From Flavobacterium limnosediminis JC2902 (GTDB lineage Bacteria > Bacteroidota > Bacteroidia > Flavobacteriales > Flavobacteriaceae): DNA of 64,000 nucleotides. Both the position numbers and the translations under genes were made by a program. The notes below the pieces were generated by a model, which made no database searches, was not told where the DNA came from, and saw nothing but the letters and a program-made list of their open reading frames with translations. The stretch is from contig NZ_AVGG01000002.1 of assembly GCF_000498535.1 (NCBI RefSeq), positions 124,001 to 188,000 of the forward strand, in the 5' to 3' direction. Positions 7,941-16,829 of this stretch are shown here, piece after piece; the first letter of the stretch is position 1; each line of letters begins with the position of its first letter.

Positions 7941-9758
7941 TTAGTTTTTCACCATCACTTTTTTACCCATTTCCTGATTATCATTGGAACTTAATCTTAC
8001 AATATATACACCATCACTTAAATTAGACGTTGGGAATATATATTCTGCATTTGCTCCAAGCTGATTTTTGCTAAACAATAATTTACCTGCCACATCATAG
8101 ATTACACATGATTTTAAATCAATCATTTGCGGATTTGCTATAGTTAAATTTTTAGTATCATTATTCTGATACACCGTTAAACTTGTTGCCAATGTATTTT
8201 CATTAGCCGACAATGTTGCATTTCTGAAAGTAATTTCAAATCGATTATTTACAACACCTGCCGGTAATGTGATTTCAAAGAAATTATTTTTGATATCATG
8301 GTACAAACCCGTTACCTTATCATGCAAATAAACATTCTCAGACTCGGTAAAGTTAATCAGACTTCCTACCGTAACTTTAAATGTGGTTTGCGCTCCGGCC
8401 TTAAACGCAAACGGTATTCTTTTATTAATATCGAATGGCAACGTTGAAATCACAAATTGATTTGTTGCATCAAGCGGAAAATATGCATCGGTAGGCAAGG
8501 TATATTCCGGACATTTTGCATCCATCCCTAAATCAAAACCGTCAGTTGCCTGATTATTAAAGGCCAAGGCCACTTGTCTCGAATACTGATTGTTCAACAC
8601 GGTATGTATTTTAATCTGCGGCAATGCCCTTCTCGAATATTGTGTATAATCAACACCCGCCACATTTTGGATTTCACCCCAATTGTCAGCGTTCGCATTG
8701 TTGTTGTTTCTTTCAAACTCAGACTCATTAGCCAATCCTTCTTTTACAAAAACGCGGTATGCATTTTTCATCTGAGCCGTTCCGGCTGCCGTACCTTCAA
8801 TTTTGAATCCTTGCCCTATCGGGGTAAACATTCTTTTATAATCACTTCCCGATCCGACACCTCCGGGATTCACAGACCCGTCACCATTATATGTATACCA
8901 GGTGGCTATGACATAAGTACCTGGGCTATTATCACCATTATTTGCGACATACGTTCCGTAACCTCCTCGGTAAGCAGCTACATAGTGTGAATTTACCGTA
9001 TCATCGTGCTCCCAAAAATAGGCTGTCCCATTCATGACCGCCAAGTTGGCCGGATCCCTTAAAAAAAGATTCAGATTAATTGCAGAAGGATACGGGTTAC
9101 CGGTTAAGGTCCGCATTCCGGCAGCCACGGTTATATTGATAGTTCCGTCATTGGGTTTACCCGTGAAATCGTACCGCTGATTTGCCCCTGGGTTATTGAC
9201 ACTGGTCCCGTCGGTACCTTTCATGGTAAATCCTTCACCAGGATTGATTGTATTATTACTTCCCACACGAATCCAATTCGCATATGCATTGGAAGTTATG
9301 AATTTAAATATCCAACGGGATGAAATTGTAAGAGGGGAAGCCAAACCGTTATACGCCGTCGTTATTACCGGATTAACCGAAGTCGTCAAACCTGTTACAT
9401 CTTTCAACTGGACAATTCCGAATGGATTATTGACAGACGTTGCCGAAAGGACGTTACCTACCGGTGAACACCAATAATTGTAATCGAACCCATCAGCAGT
9501 ACCTTCCTGATACACTGAAACTGTCCCAACACCTTTATTAGCTCCGGACCCTGTGGCTCCCTGAAGCAATTGAGCACCATTTCTGAGATACAAATTACTT
9601 GTTGCCGCGTTTAGTTCAAGATCCCCCTTAACGAACAACTGTTCATTATTGACGAAGATATAACTGTTTGGACTAACATACATTTGAGCAAAGAGCCCTG
9701 ACGGACTAAACACCACTCCAATCAGAAGCAATGTCCCTTTGAGTATTTTTGACTTCAT
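7941..9758 (-). CDS. T9SS type A secreted surface protein (605 aa)
   Basis: The chosen ATG gives MKSKILKGTLLLIGVVFSPSGLFAQ, a signal peptide cleaved after FAQ. An in-frame ATG 78 bp upstream gives no better leader. The N-terminus has YVSPNSYIFVNNEQLFVKGDLEL. Then comes a long module with NYWCSPVG, LTGNPYPSAINL (about residue 221), AYFWEHD, GQGFKIEG and RFEITFRN (about residue 505) that is shared with the C-terminal third of the two giant proteins at 10431 and 16830. The last 80 residues (LTVYQNNDTKNLTIANP...DGVYIVRLSSN...KKVMVKN) are a Por/T9SS type A sorting domain, so export across the outer membrane by the type IX system is expected. Ligand and role unknown. Confidence 0.88.
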   Translation of the reverse strand: MKSKILKGTLLLIGVVFSPSGLFAQMYVSPNSYIFVNNEQLFVKGDLELNAATSNLYLRNGAQLLQGATGSGANKGVGTVSVYQEGTADGFDYNYWCSPVGNVLSATSVNNPFGIVQLKDVTGLTTSVNPVITTAYNGLASPLTISSRWIFKFITSNAYANWIRVGSNNTINPGEGFTMKGTDGTSVNNPGANQRYDFTGKPNDGTINITVAAGMRTLTGNPYPSAINLNLFLRDPANLAVMNGTAYFWEHDDTVNSHYVAAYRGGYGTYVANNGDNSPGTYVIATWYTYNGDGSVNPGGVGSGSDYKRMFTPIGQGFKIEGTAAGTAQMKNAYRVFVKEGLANESEFERNNNNANADNWGEIQNVAGVDYTQYSRRALPQIKIHTVLNNQYSRQVALAFNNQATDGFDLGMDAKCPEYTLPTDAYFPLDATNQFVISTLPFDINKRIPFAFKAGAQTTFKVTVGSLINFTESENVYLHDKVTGLYHDIKNNFFEITLPAGVVNNRFEITFRNATLSANENTLATSLTVYQNNDTKNLTIANPQMIDLKSCVIYDVAGKLLFSKNQLGANAEYIFPTSNLSDGVYIVRLSSNDNQEMGKKVMVKN

Positions 9759-10226
9759 ACGCTTCAAAATTTCACCTATTGTATTGATTTGTAAAATTAA
9801 CCTTTTTTTCAAACAAAAAAGCAAACACACCTTCAACTCGTTATAGTGCCAGAAAAAACCGTTTAAAATCCATCAGAAGTAAAACCTACTCCAAACACCT
9901 CTACCTCACAATAAAAACACAATAATATCACGCCTGTTCATTAAAATGTTATTTTTTTGTTAAAATTGAATTATATTTCCTACTCTATAACAATTTTTAA
10001 ATAAAGATAATTCTTATATTTTATGTTAATAAAACGGCAAATAATATTTATTTTGTTATATTTTAAAAAACAAACTGTTTTGAAATAAATGAAGCCAGGA
10101 TGAAATCCCCCTGCCTTAAGACGCTTAAATCACTGAGAATGTTGTGTAAAAAATCACAAAATAGAATCAAAACAAAAACAAAAACACATCATGAACTTAA
10201 ATTAATCATTTTTATAACACTTCTTT

Positions 10227-10260
10227 TTTTAGATTTATAAAAATCAAGTTAAATCTAAAA
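10227..10260. promoter_or_regulatory. Perfect 10-bp inverted repeat upstream of giant T9SS gene
   Basis: TTTTAGATTT and AAATCTAAAA are exact reverse complements separated by 14 nt, about 170 bp before the start at 10431. This could be an operator for a dimeric regulator or a hairpin in a long 5' leader. Confidence 0.5.
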
Positions 10261-10280
10261 ATATGGTTTCAAATTACACT

Positions 10281-10300
10281 ATTCTGATTTTCATCAGAAT
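10281..10300. promoter_or_regulatory. Perfect 8-bp stem with TTTC loop upstream of giant T9SS gene
   Basis: ATTCTGAT TTTC ATCAGAAT forms a compact hairpin/palindrome 130 bp before the start at 10431. There is no T tract after it, so it does not look like a terminator; operator or leader hairpin is more likely. Confidence 0.5.
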
Positions 10301-10430
10301 ACCAATGAAAAGGCGATATAAAAAATTCTTATAAAAAATTACACATAAACAGTCCTTTGATGTATTCAAAAATTCTCAAGACTCATCCCTTGAATGTTAA
10401 AAATAATTCAGCATCAATTTTTTTACACTT

Positions 10431-13400
10431 ATGAAACAAAATTACTCAATCACTACTATCTCGAAAAGAGGAACTACCTGCCGCTTTGAAATAAGAAAAA
10501 CAAATGTGAAATTCTTACGAAATTTACTTTCAATCCTTTTCCTTTCATTTATAACAAATGCTGCAAATGCTCAAATTGCACAAAGAGGTACTGCCACTAC
10601 TGCAACAGCTAATGCTGTAACAACTCTAACCATCAACAAACCAACAGGGGTCATCGCCGGGGATATCATGATTGTGAATATTACCCAAAGAGGAACGAAT
10701 ACCCTTTCAAACCCGACTTGTACTGGATGGACATCAATAGACGGTGCAAATCTTGGAGGCGGAACTGACAGAAGGGTTAGCGTACTTTACAAAATAGCAG
10801 GAGTCAGTGAGCCTGCAAATTACACTTTTAATTTAGATGCCGATGTAGACAAATCTGCCGGCGCAATACTTGCCTTTTCAGGAGTAGATAACACAACTCC
10901 TTTTGACGTTACACTCGGAACAATAAATACTGCCAACAGTACTACTGTTACGGCTACAGGAATCACAACCGCCACTAACAACGCTGCCGTTATCATGTTA
11001 GGTGGTTCTGGCGGTTCAACTTGGTCAGGATGGACAACAACTTCACCAGGTGGATTAACCGAATTATATGACATACAAAACACAGTATCAATTGGCGGGG
11101 CTTGGGCTCTTAAAGCTACTGCAGGAGCAACTGGTAACGGTATTTCCACATTAACTTCTGGAGAGAGAAACGGAGCTATACTAGTAGCATTAAGAGCTTA
11201 TGTGCCGCCACCCGCAAACGATGTTTGTTCAGGCGCAATACTTTTAACATCCAATACAACATGCACAACTACTATAGGCTCAACCTCAGGCGCAACAGAC
11301 AACAACGAAACCGGAGATTGTACAATAGGAACCGAAAATGCAGTTTGGTATGAATTCCAGGCAGTAGCAACTTCACACGTTGTTACCGTTGACGGTATTG
11401 CAAATTTTGATGCTGTAGTTGAAGTTATTAGTACTTGTGGTTCAGCAACAACCCCAACAGGAGGAACATGTATTGATAACACCCTAGACGATGGCATTGA
11501 AACACTAACGCTTACGGGTTTAACCATTGGGAATTATTACAAAATTCAAATTCACGATTATTACGGCGATTTAACCGCTAACGGATTTACAGTATGTGTA
11601 ACACACGTATCACAACCAACCATAACAAGTTTAGGAGCAGCCGGTGGCTGTCAGGGCAGCAGTTTAACAATCAACGGAACCGATTTAACTGGCGCAACTG
11701 CCGTAACCATCGGCGGGACTGCCGCCACAATTACAGGCAGCACCGCCACAACAGTAACTGTTACCGTAGGCTCCGGAACCACAGGAACCGTACAAGTTAC
11801 AACACCGGGAGGGACCGCCACTTCAGCAGCTACTTTTACCGTAACCCCACTCCCGGTTATCACTACACAACCGGTGGGAACAAGTATTTGTACAACAGGT
11901 ACAGGCTCTTTCAGTGTGGTGACAGCACCCGCAACAAGTTATCAGTGGAGAAGAAATGGCGTTAATTTAACCGACACAGCACCTTACAGTGGTGTTACTA
12001 CCGCTACTTTAACCATTACCAATCCGGCTGCAGGAGATGCAGGCAACTTTGATGTTGTCATCACAAACGGCACATGCTCTGTTACTTCGGCGTTAAGAAC
12101 TTTAACCGTTACCACCGTTCCTTCAACAGTAGCAACCCCAACACCTGTAAATGGAGCAACCGGAGTTTGTTATGCCGGAGGTGGTACAGTATCAAGCATC
12201 TCTTGGGGAGCTGCCGCAGGAGCTACCTCTTATGATGTTTACTTCGGTGCGGGAAGTGTACCGGGATCTGTAACTTCAAACGTTGCAACAAACTCCTACA
12301 ACACGGGAGCTTTAGCAGCCAACACTACATACTATTGGAGAATCGTTGCGAAGAATGCTTGTGGTGACGCAATCACTTCTGCAACATTTTCTTTTACTAC
12401 AGCAACAACTCCATGTGCTTTAACCTATTGCGTTCCGGCTCATAGCTCATCGTGTTCAAACACAATAACAAATGTTACTTTCAACACCATAAACAATACA
12501 ACCGGCTGTGCCGACACTAACGGAACTTCCTATACTAATTATGCGACATCCGGAACACCAACCAGTACTTTACTAATCGGTAGCACTTACAACTTAAGCA
12601 TTACCACAAATAGCTCCTCAATAGTTTCGGCATGGATTGACTTCAATGCGAACGGAACTTTTGAAGCAACAGAATGGACTCAGGTCTTCACAACAGGAAC
12701 AAACGGCAATGTTAACATATTAATCCCTGTAACAGCCACACCGGGATTAACCACGATAAGAATCAGAAGCAGAGCAAGCGGAAACACAAATGGATCCGGA
12801 AACCCTTGTACCTCTTTTGCCTCTGGAGAAACCGAAGATTATGCCGTAACCTTATTGACGCCACCGGCATGTATTACTCCGAATGCACAACCAACCGCAC
12901 TGATGCTGACACCAAGCGGTAACTCAATTGCAGGCTCATTTGCTCCTTCCGTTCCGGCTGCCGACACTTATTTAGTAGTCATAAACACAACCAACGTGGC
13001 ACCTAACCCAACAAACGGAACCACATACACTGTAGGAGGAACTGTGGGAGCCGGAAATACCGTATTAAGCATTAACAGCAACACTACATTTGTAGCTTCC
13101 GGTTTAACGCCATCCACTACTTATTATTTCTTTGTTTTTGCATACAACTCATTATGTACCGGTGGTCCTTTATACAACACCACTACCCCATTAAACGGCA
13201 CTACAACCACCACAACGGCTGACCCGGTTTATTGTACACCATCAGTTGGTGCGGCCGGCGATGAAAGTCTGACTTACTTTACCAGTATCAGTTTTGTGGG
13301 AACATTGAATGATATTTCCAACAGTTCCACTTATTCATCGGCTCCCAGAGGCTATCAGGATTTTTCCACGATTGCCAGTCGCTCCAGACAAGCGCAGGGA

Positions 13401-16400
13401 CAAGGGGTTAATATTTCGACACAAACCACCAACAGAGGTTACTTAAAAGCATGGGTAGACTGGAACAAAGACGGTGATTTTGTTGATGCAGGTGAAACTG
13501 TATACGATGTGGGCGGAATCGCTTCCTACTCTACCACTTTTGGATTCGTTATCCCGGCTGTACAACCGGTTGGAAACTACAGGATCAGGATCAGAATCAA
13601 CAAAGATGACGATACATCACCATACGACCCGGATGCTATCAGCACATTCAATTCTTGCCAAAACATTGATTACTATGGCGAAACCGAAGATTACACCTTT
13701 ACAGTGATAGCCAGCTGTTCTGCCACCATCACCAGTATTACTGACGGTGTAAATTGTGGTGCCGGTAATGTAGTCTTAGGCGCAACTGGCGCAGGTGCTC
13801 CTACCGAATATCGTTGGTACACAACAGAAGTCGGCGGCACCCCTTTGGCAAGCACCGCAACGGGCAGTTGGACGACTCCTGTTTTAGCAACCACAACCAC
13901 CTATTGGGTAACCGCTTTCAATGGTTGCGAATCACTAACCAGAACCAAAGTAGTCGCAACTATTAGTCCATTAGCCACACTAAGCTTCACCCCTTCCGTA
14001 CCGGAAGTTTGTGGCGAAAACAATGTGCTTTCACTAACCGCAACCGGAGACAAACAATTAACCTACTTGGTTAACGAACTATTTAATGCCGGCTTGGGTG
14101 TTATGACAAACAGCAACATTGTAAGCAACGGAGGTGCAATCGATGCAATTTCCGAATGGCAAAATCAAGCCAGCACATTTGTTCCTTCTGAACAGGTTTG
14201 GTTCCCGGCAATTGCCTCAGGATTAACAGGAAATGGTTTTGCCATGTCAACTTCGGATACCGGAGAAGATGTTACCCATAATGCAATTCTTTCTCCAACC
14301 ATCAGCACAAACACCTACCTTGACCTAAGCCTGTCTTTTGACATTTATTATTCAAGATACTACGTAGATGGGACAAGTTTAGGATTAGATTATGTTACTG
14401 TGGATGTTTCTACAAATGGCGGTGGCGCGTGGACAGAAATAGACCGCTATACTGCTGATATTGGCTATGGAACCCGCTTCGTAAACAAGTCATACAACTT
14501 AAACGCATATACCAATCAACCAAACTTTAAGGTACGTATACGCTACTATGGAGAATGGTGCGACGGATTAGCAATTGACAATTTCAAATTATTCGGAAAT
14601 GTTCCTTTGAGCACTTCTTTTGACTGGTCCAGTGCTACACCGGTAGCTGCTTTCCAGGACGCGAGTTGCACTATTCCTTATGTAACAGGAACACCGATCA
14701 CAACTGTTTACATCAGACCAACACTTGCGCAATTGGAAGATGCCACTTACAGTTTTACAGCTACAGCCACCCTGTCAAACGGTTGTGATGTGAGCCAAAA
14801 TGTATCTATCAACAACAAATCGAAAGTATGGAAAGGCGGAACCGATGGCGACTGGAATAATGCCAACAACTGGCTGCCTGTAGGAGTACCGGATGCTAAC
14901 ACATGCGTAATCATCCCTCCAGCACCAAATACTTCAAATGTTATCGGAACAAATTATAATGGTTACGGAAAAACATTGCAGGTAAAAGACGGAGGCACCT
15001 TAATCATAAACCCAAGCAACTCGGTAACAATTACTGATTTTGTCGAAGTAAGCCCAACCGGAATATTCAACATAAAAAACACAGGCAGTTTAGTACAAAT
15101 AAACAACGTAGCCAATACCGGAATCATAAACATGGAGCGTATTTCCCAACCGATGTACCGCTTAGACTACACCTATTGGAACTCCCCTGTTACAGCAGCT
15201 TCCGGTTTTACATTAGGTAATCTTACCACAGCTACCTCAAACATTTACAGCTACACCCCAACCCAGGCAGGAGCAAACGGTATCTGGACCCGACAAAGCG
15301 CGGCAACTGTCATGAATCCGACCAAAGGATATATCGCAAGAGCTCCATTGTCATTCCCTTCCACCGGACCAAAACTGGCGCAGACTGTGAATTTCGTAGG
15401 AACACCAAATAACGGAAACATCTCCATGCCGATTTCCAAAGGAACTAATGCAAACGTAGGAACTTCGGTAGGTGGCGCCATTATTACTGATGCGGATGAC
15501 GAATGGAATTTAATCGGAAACCCGTATCCGTCTGCAATAGACATCGTTTCATTCCTTAACAACCCTGCCAACACTTCTATAGTTGACGGAACCGTGTATC
15601 TATGGACACACAACACGCCTCCATTAGCTACCACACCTGACCCTTTCTATGGCAACTATGCATTGAATTACACCGTAAATGATTATGCGACAGTAAACTC
15701 GTTAGGCAGTACAACAACTGCTGCAAGCGGGGGACTTGCTCCTACAAGATATATTGGAGCCGGCCAGTCCTTTTTCATTAGTGCGGATGACACCATGGCC
15801 AACGGAACTACAGCAAATGCGATTTTCAACAACAGTATGCGTGTTACAGGCAATAACGACAACTTCTTCAGAACAGAAAATGAAACTTCACATACCAACG
15901 AATTTGCTTCTCAAAGAGTATGGCTGAACTTATCAAACAATCACGGCGGTTTCAGTCAGATATTAATAGGATATGCAGAAGGTGCTTCGCTCGGATGGGA
16001 CAGAGGTTTGGATGGGGAAGCGCTAGCGGGTAATGCCGTTAAATTCTACTCTTTCACGGAAGACAGAAAGCTAACCATTCAGGGAAGACCTTGGCCATTT
16101 GTTCAGGATGACATTGTTCCGTTGGGCTTCAAATCAACAGCACAGGACAACTATACGATTGGTATCGACCACATCGACCAAGAATTCAACAGTCAGAACA
16201 TTTATCTTGAGGACCGTCTTTTAAATGTAATCCACAATTTAAGAACGGCTCCATATAGTTTCACAGCGCAACAAGGAACATTTGATACGAGATTTGTATT
16301 ACGTTACACCGAAAACACGCTAAGCAACACAGAGATTACCACTGTTGAAAATTCAGTATTCGTATACAACAACGGAAAAATCAATATTAAATCGAATTTG

Positions 16401-16574
16401 GAAGCGATAAATGAAGTTAGCGTTTTCGATGTTTTAGGAAAAGCAATAGGTGTTTACAAAAAAATCAACAGTAGTGATTTTGAAATTAAAAATATACTTC
16501 CCACAACCAAAACCCTAATTATAAAAATCGAACTTGAAAATGGCGTTCTTATTACCAAAAAAATACTGTTTTAA
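10431..16574 (+). CDS. Giant T9SS-secreted multidomain adhesin-like protein (2047 aa)
   Basis: A long basic N-region precedes the signal core NLLSILFLSFITNAANAQ (cleavage near residue 48). Then follow in order: a beta domain; a PPC-like domain (PPANDVCSGA..., about 260-390); an IPT/TIG-like domain (SLTINGTDLTGATAVTIGG); an Ig-like domain (YQWRRNGVNL); FnIII; a GEVED domain; an FnIII-like domain; a second GEVED domain with the Ca-type loop DWNKDGDFVDAGE; an Ig-like domain (YRWYTTEVGG); and a jelly-roll/CUB-like block (LDYVTVDVSTNGGGAWTEIDRY). A WKGGTDGDWNNANNW motif follows near residue 1466, then the shared module (YWNSPV near 1582, GNPYPSAID near 1696, RFVLRYT near 1954) and a T9SS type A sorting domain. 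It is probably a cell-surface or released adhesin. The long basic N-region has no alternative ATG. A terminator follows. Confidence 0.9.
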   Translation: MKQNYSITTISKRGTTCRFEIRKTNVKFLRNLLSILFLSFITNAANAQIAQRGTATTATANAVTTLTINKPTGVIAGDIMIVNITQRGTNTLSNPTCTGWTSIDGANLGGGTDRRVSVLYKIAGVSEPANYTFNLDADVDKSAGAILAFSGVDNTTPFDVTLGTINTANSTTVTATGITTATNNAAVIMLGGSGGSTWSGWTTTSPGGLTELYDIQNTVSIGGAWALKATAGATGNGISTLTSGERNGAILVALRAYVPPPANDVCSGAILLTSNTTCTTTIGSTSGATDNNETGDCTIGTENAVWYEFQAVATSHVVTVDGIANFDAVVEVISTCGSATTPTGGTCIDNTLDDGIETLTLTGLTIGNYYKIQIHDYYGDLTANGFTVCVTHVSQPTITSLGAAGGCQGSSLTINGTDLTGATAVTIGGTAATITGSTATTVTVTVGSGTTGTVQVTTPGGTATSAATFTVTPLPVITTQPVGTSICTTGTGSFSVVTAPATSYQWRRNGVNLTDTAPYSGVTTATLTITNPAAGDAGNFDVVITNGTCSVTSALRTLTVTTVPSTVATPTPVNGATGVCYAGGGTVSSISWGAAAGATSYDVYFGAGSVPGSVTSNVATNSYNTGALAANTTYYWRIVAKNACGDAITSATFSFTTATTPCALTYCVPAHSSSCSNTITNVTFNTINNTTGCADTNGTSYTNYATSGTPTSTLLIGSTYNLSITTNSSSIVSAWIDFNANGTFEATEWTQVFTTGTNGNVNILIPVTATPGLTTIRIRSRASGNTNGSGNPCTSFASGETEDYAVTLLTPPACITPNAQPTALMLTPSGNSIAGSFAPSVPAADTYLVVINTTNVAPNPTNGTTYTVGGTVGAGNTVLSINSNTTFVASGLTPSTTYYFFVFAYNSLCTGGPLYNTTTPLNGTTTTTTADPVYCTPSVGAAGDESLTYFTSISFVGTLNDISNSSTYSSAPRGYQDFSTIASRSRQAQGQGVNISTQTTNRGYLKAWVDWNKDGDFVDAGETVYDVGGIASYSTTFGFVIPAVQPVGNYRIRIRINKDDDTSPYDPDAISTFNSCQNIDYYGETEDYTFTVIASCSATITSITDGVNCGAGNVVLGATGAGAPTEYRWYTTEVGGTPLASTATGSWTTPVLATTTTYWVTAFNGCESLTRTKVVATISPLATLSFTPSVPEVCGENNVLSLTATGDKQLTYLVNELFNAGLGVMTNSNIVSNGGAIDAISEWQNQASTFVPSEQVWFPAIASGLTGNGFAMSTSDTGEDVTHNAILSPTISTNTYLDLSLSFDIYYSRYYVDGTSLGLDYVTVDVSTNGGGAWTEIDRYTADIGYGTRFVNKSYNLNAYTNQPNFKVRIRYYGEWCDGLAIDNFKLFGNVPLSTSFDWSSATPVAAFQDASCTIPYVTGTPITTVYIRPTLAQLEDATYSFTATATLSNGCDVSQNVSINNKSKVWKGGTDGDWNNANNWLPVGVPDANTCVIIPPAPNTSNVIGTNYNGYGKTLQVKDGGTLIINPSNSVTITDFVEVSPTGIFNIKNTGSLVQINNVANTGIINMERISQPMYRLDYTYWNSPVTAASGFTLGNLTTATSNIYSYTPTQAGANGIWTRQSAATVMNPTKGYIARAPLSFPSTGPKLAQTVNFVGTPNNGNISMPISKGTNANVGTSVGGAIITDADDEWNLIGNPYPSAIDIVSFLNNPANTSIVDGTVYLWTHNTPPLATTPDPFYGNYALNYTVNDYATVNSLGSTTTAASGGLAPTRYIGAGQSFFISADDTMANGTTANAIFNNSMRVTGNNDNFFRTENETSHTNEFASQRVWLNLSNNHGGFSQILIGYAEGASLGWDRGLDGEALAGNAVKFYSFTEDRKLTIQGRPWPFVQDDIVPLGFKSTAQDNYTIGIDHIDQEFNSQNIYLEDRLLNVIHNLRTAPYSFTAQQGTFDTRFVLRYTENTLSNTEITTVENSVFVYNNGKINIKSNLEAINEVSVFDVLGKAIGVYKKINSSDFEIKNILPTTKTLIIKIELENGVLITKKILF

Positions 16575-16602
16575 AAACAGAAACAGTAAATAAACCAAAA
16601 AG

Positions 16603-16634
16603 CGCCTCGGAATTTTCCGAGGCGTTCTTTTTTA
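16603..16634 (+). terminator. Rho-independent terminator after first giant gene
   Basis: CGCCTCGGAA TT TTCCGAGGCG is a perfect 10-bp stem (16603-16624) followed by TTCTTTTTT. It is the most GC-rich hairpin in the region. Confidence 0.9.
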
Positions 16635-16829
16635 CAAAAAAGCATTATTAGAAACCCAATCCAAAATAAAAAAATATAACAAATAAGGCAGGATAAATAT
16701 AACATATACAAACTTGTTAACAATTTTTTAAAACAAAAACATGTTTTTTAGATTTTTTTTTTCATATTCGCACAAAAATACATTCATCGACGAAACAAGT
16801 ATTTCACCGATTATTATTTTTTTGTTATA

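Larger units (their letters stand above)
9759..10430. other. 672-bp AT-rich divergent intergenic region with two perfect inverted repeats
   Basis: No gene is seen between the divergent T9SS genes. The region is very AT-rich and holds two perfect inverted repeats close to the plus-strand giant gene. One is TTTTAGATTT (10227-10236) / AAATCTAAAA (10251-10260) with a 14-nt gap. The other is ATTCTGAT (10281-10288) / ATCAGAAT (10293-10300) with a 4-nt TTTC loop. No full TTG/TAnnTTTG promoter was found for either side, so both promoters remain unplaced. Confidence 0.6.

Noticed and set aside
16575..16829. Search for a gene or clear promoter between the two giant genes
   Set aside because: Only the terminator and AT-rich sequence are seen; no TTG/TAnnTTTG pair at a proper distance before 16830.
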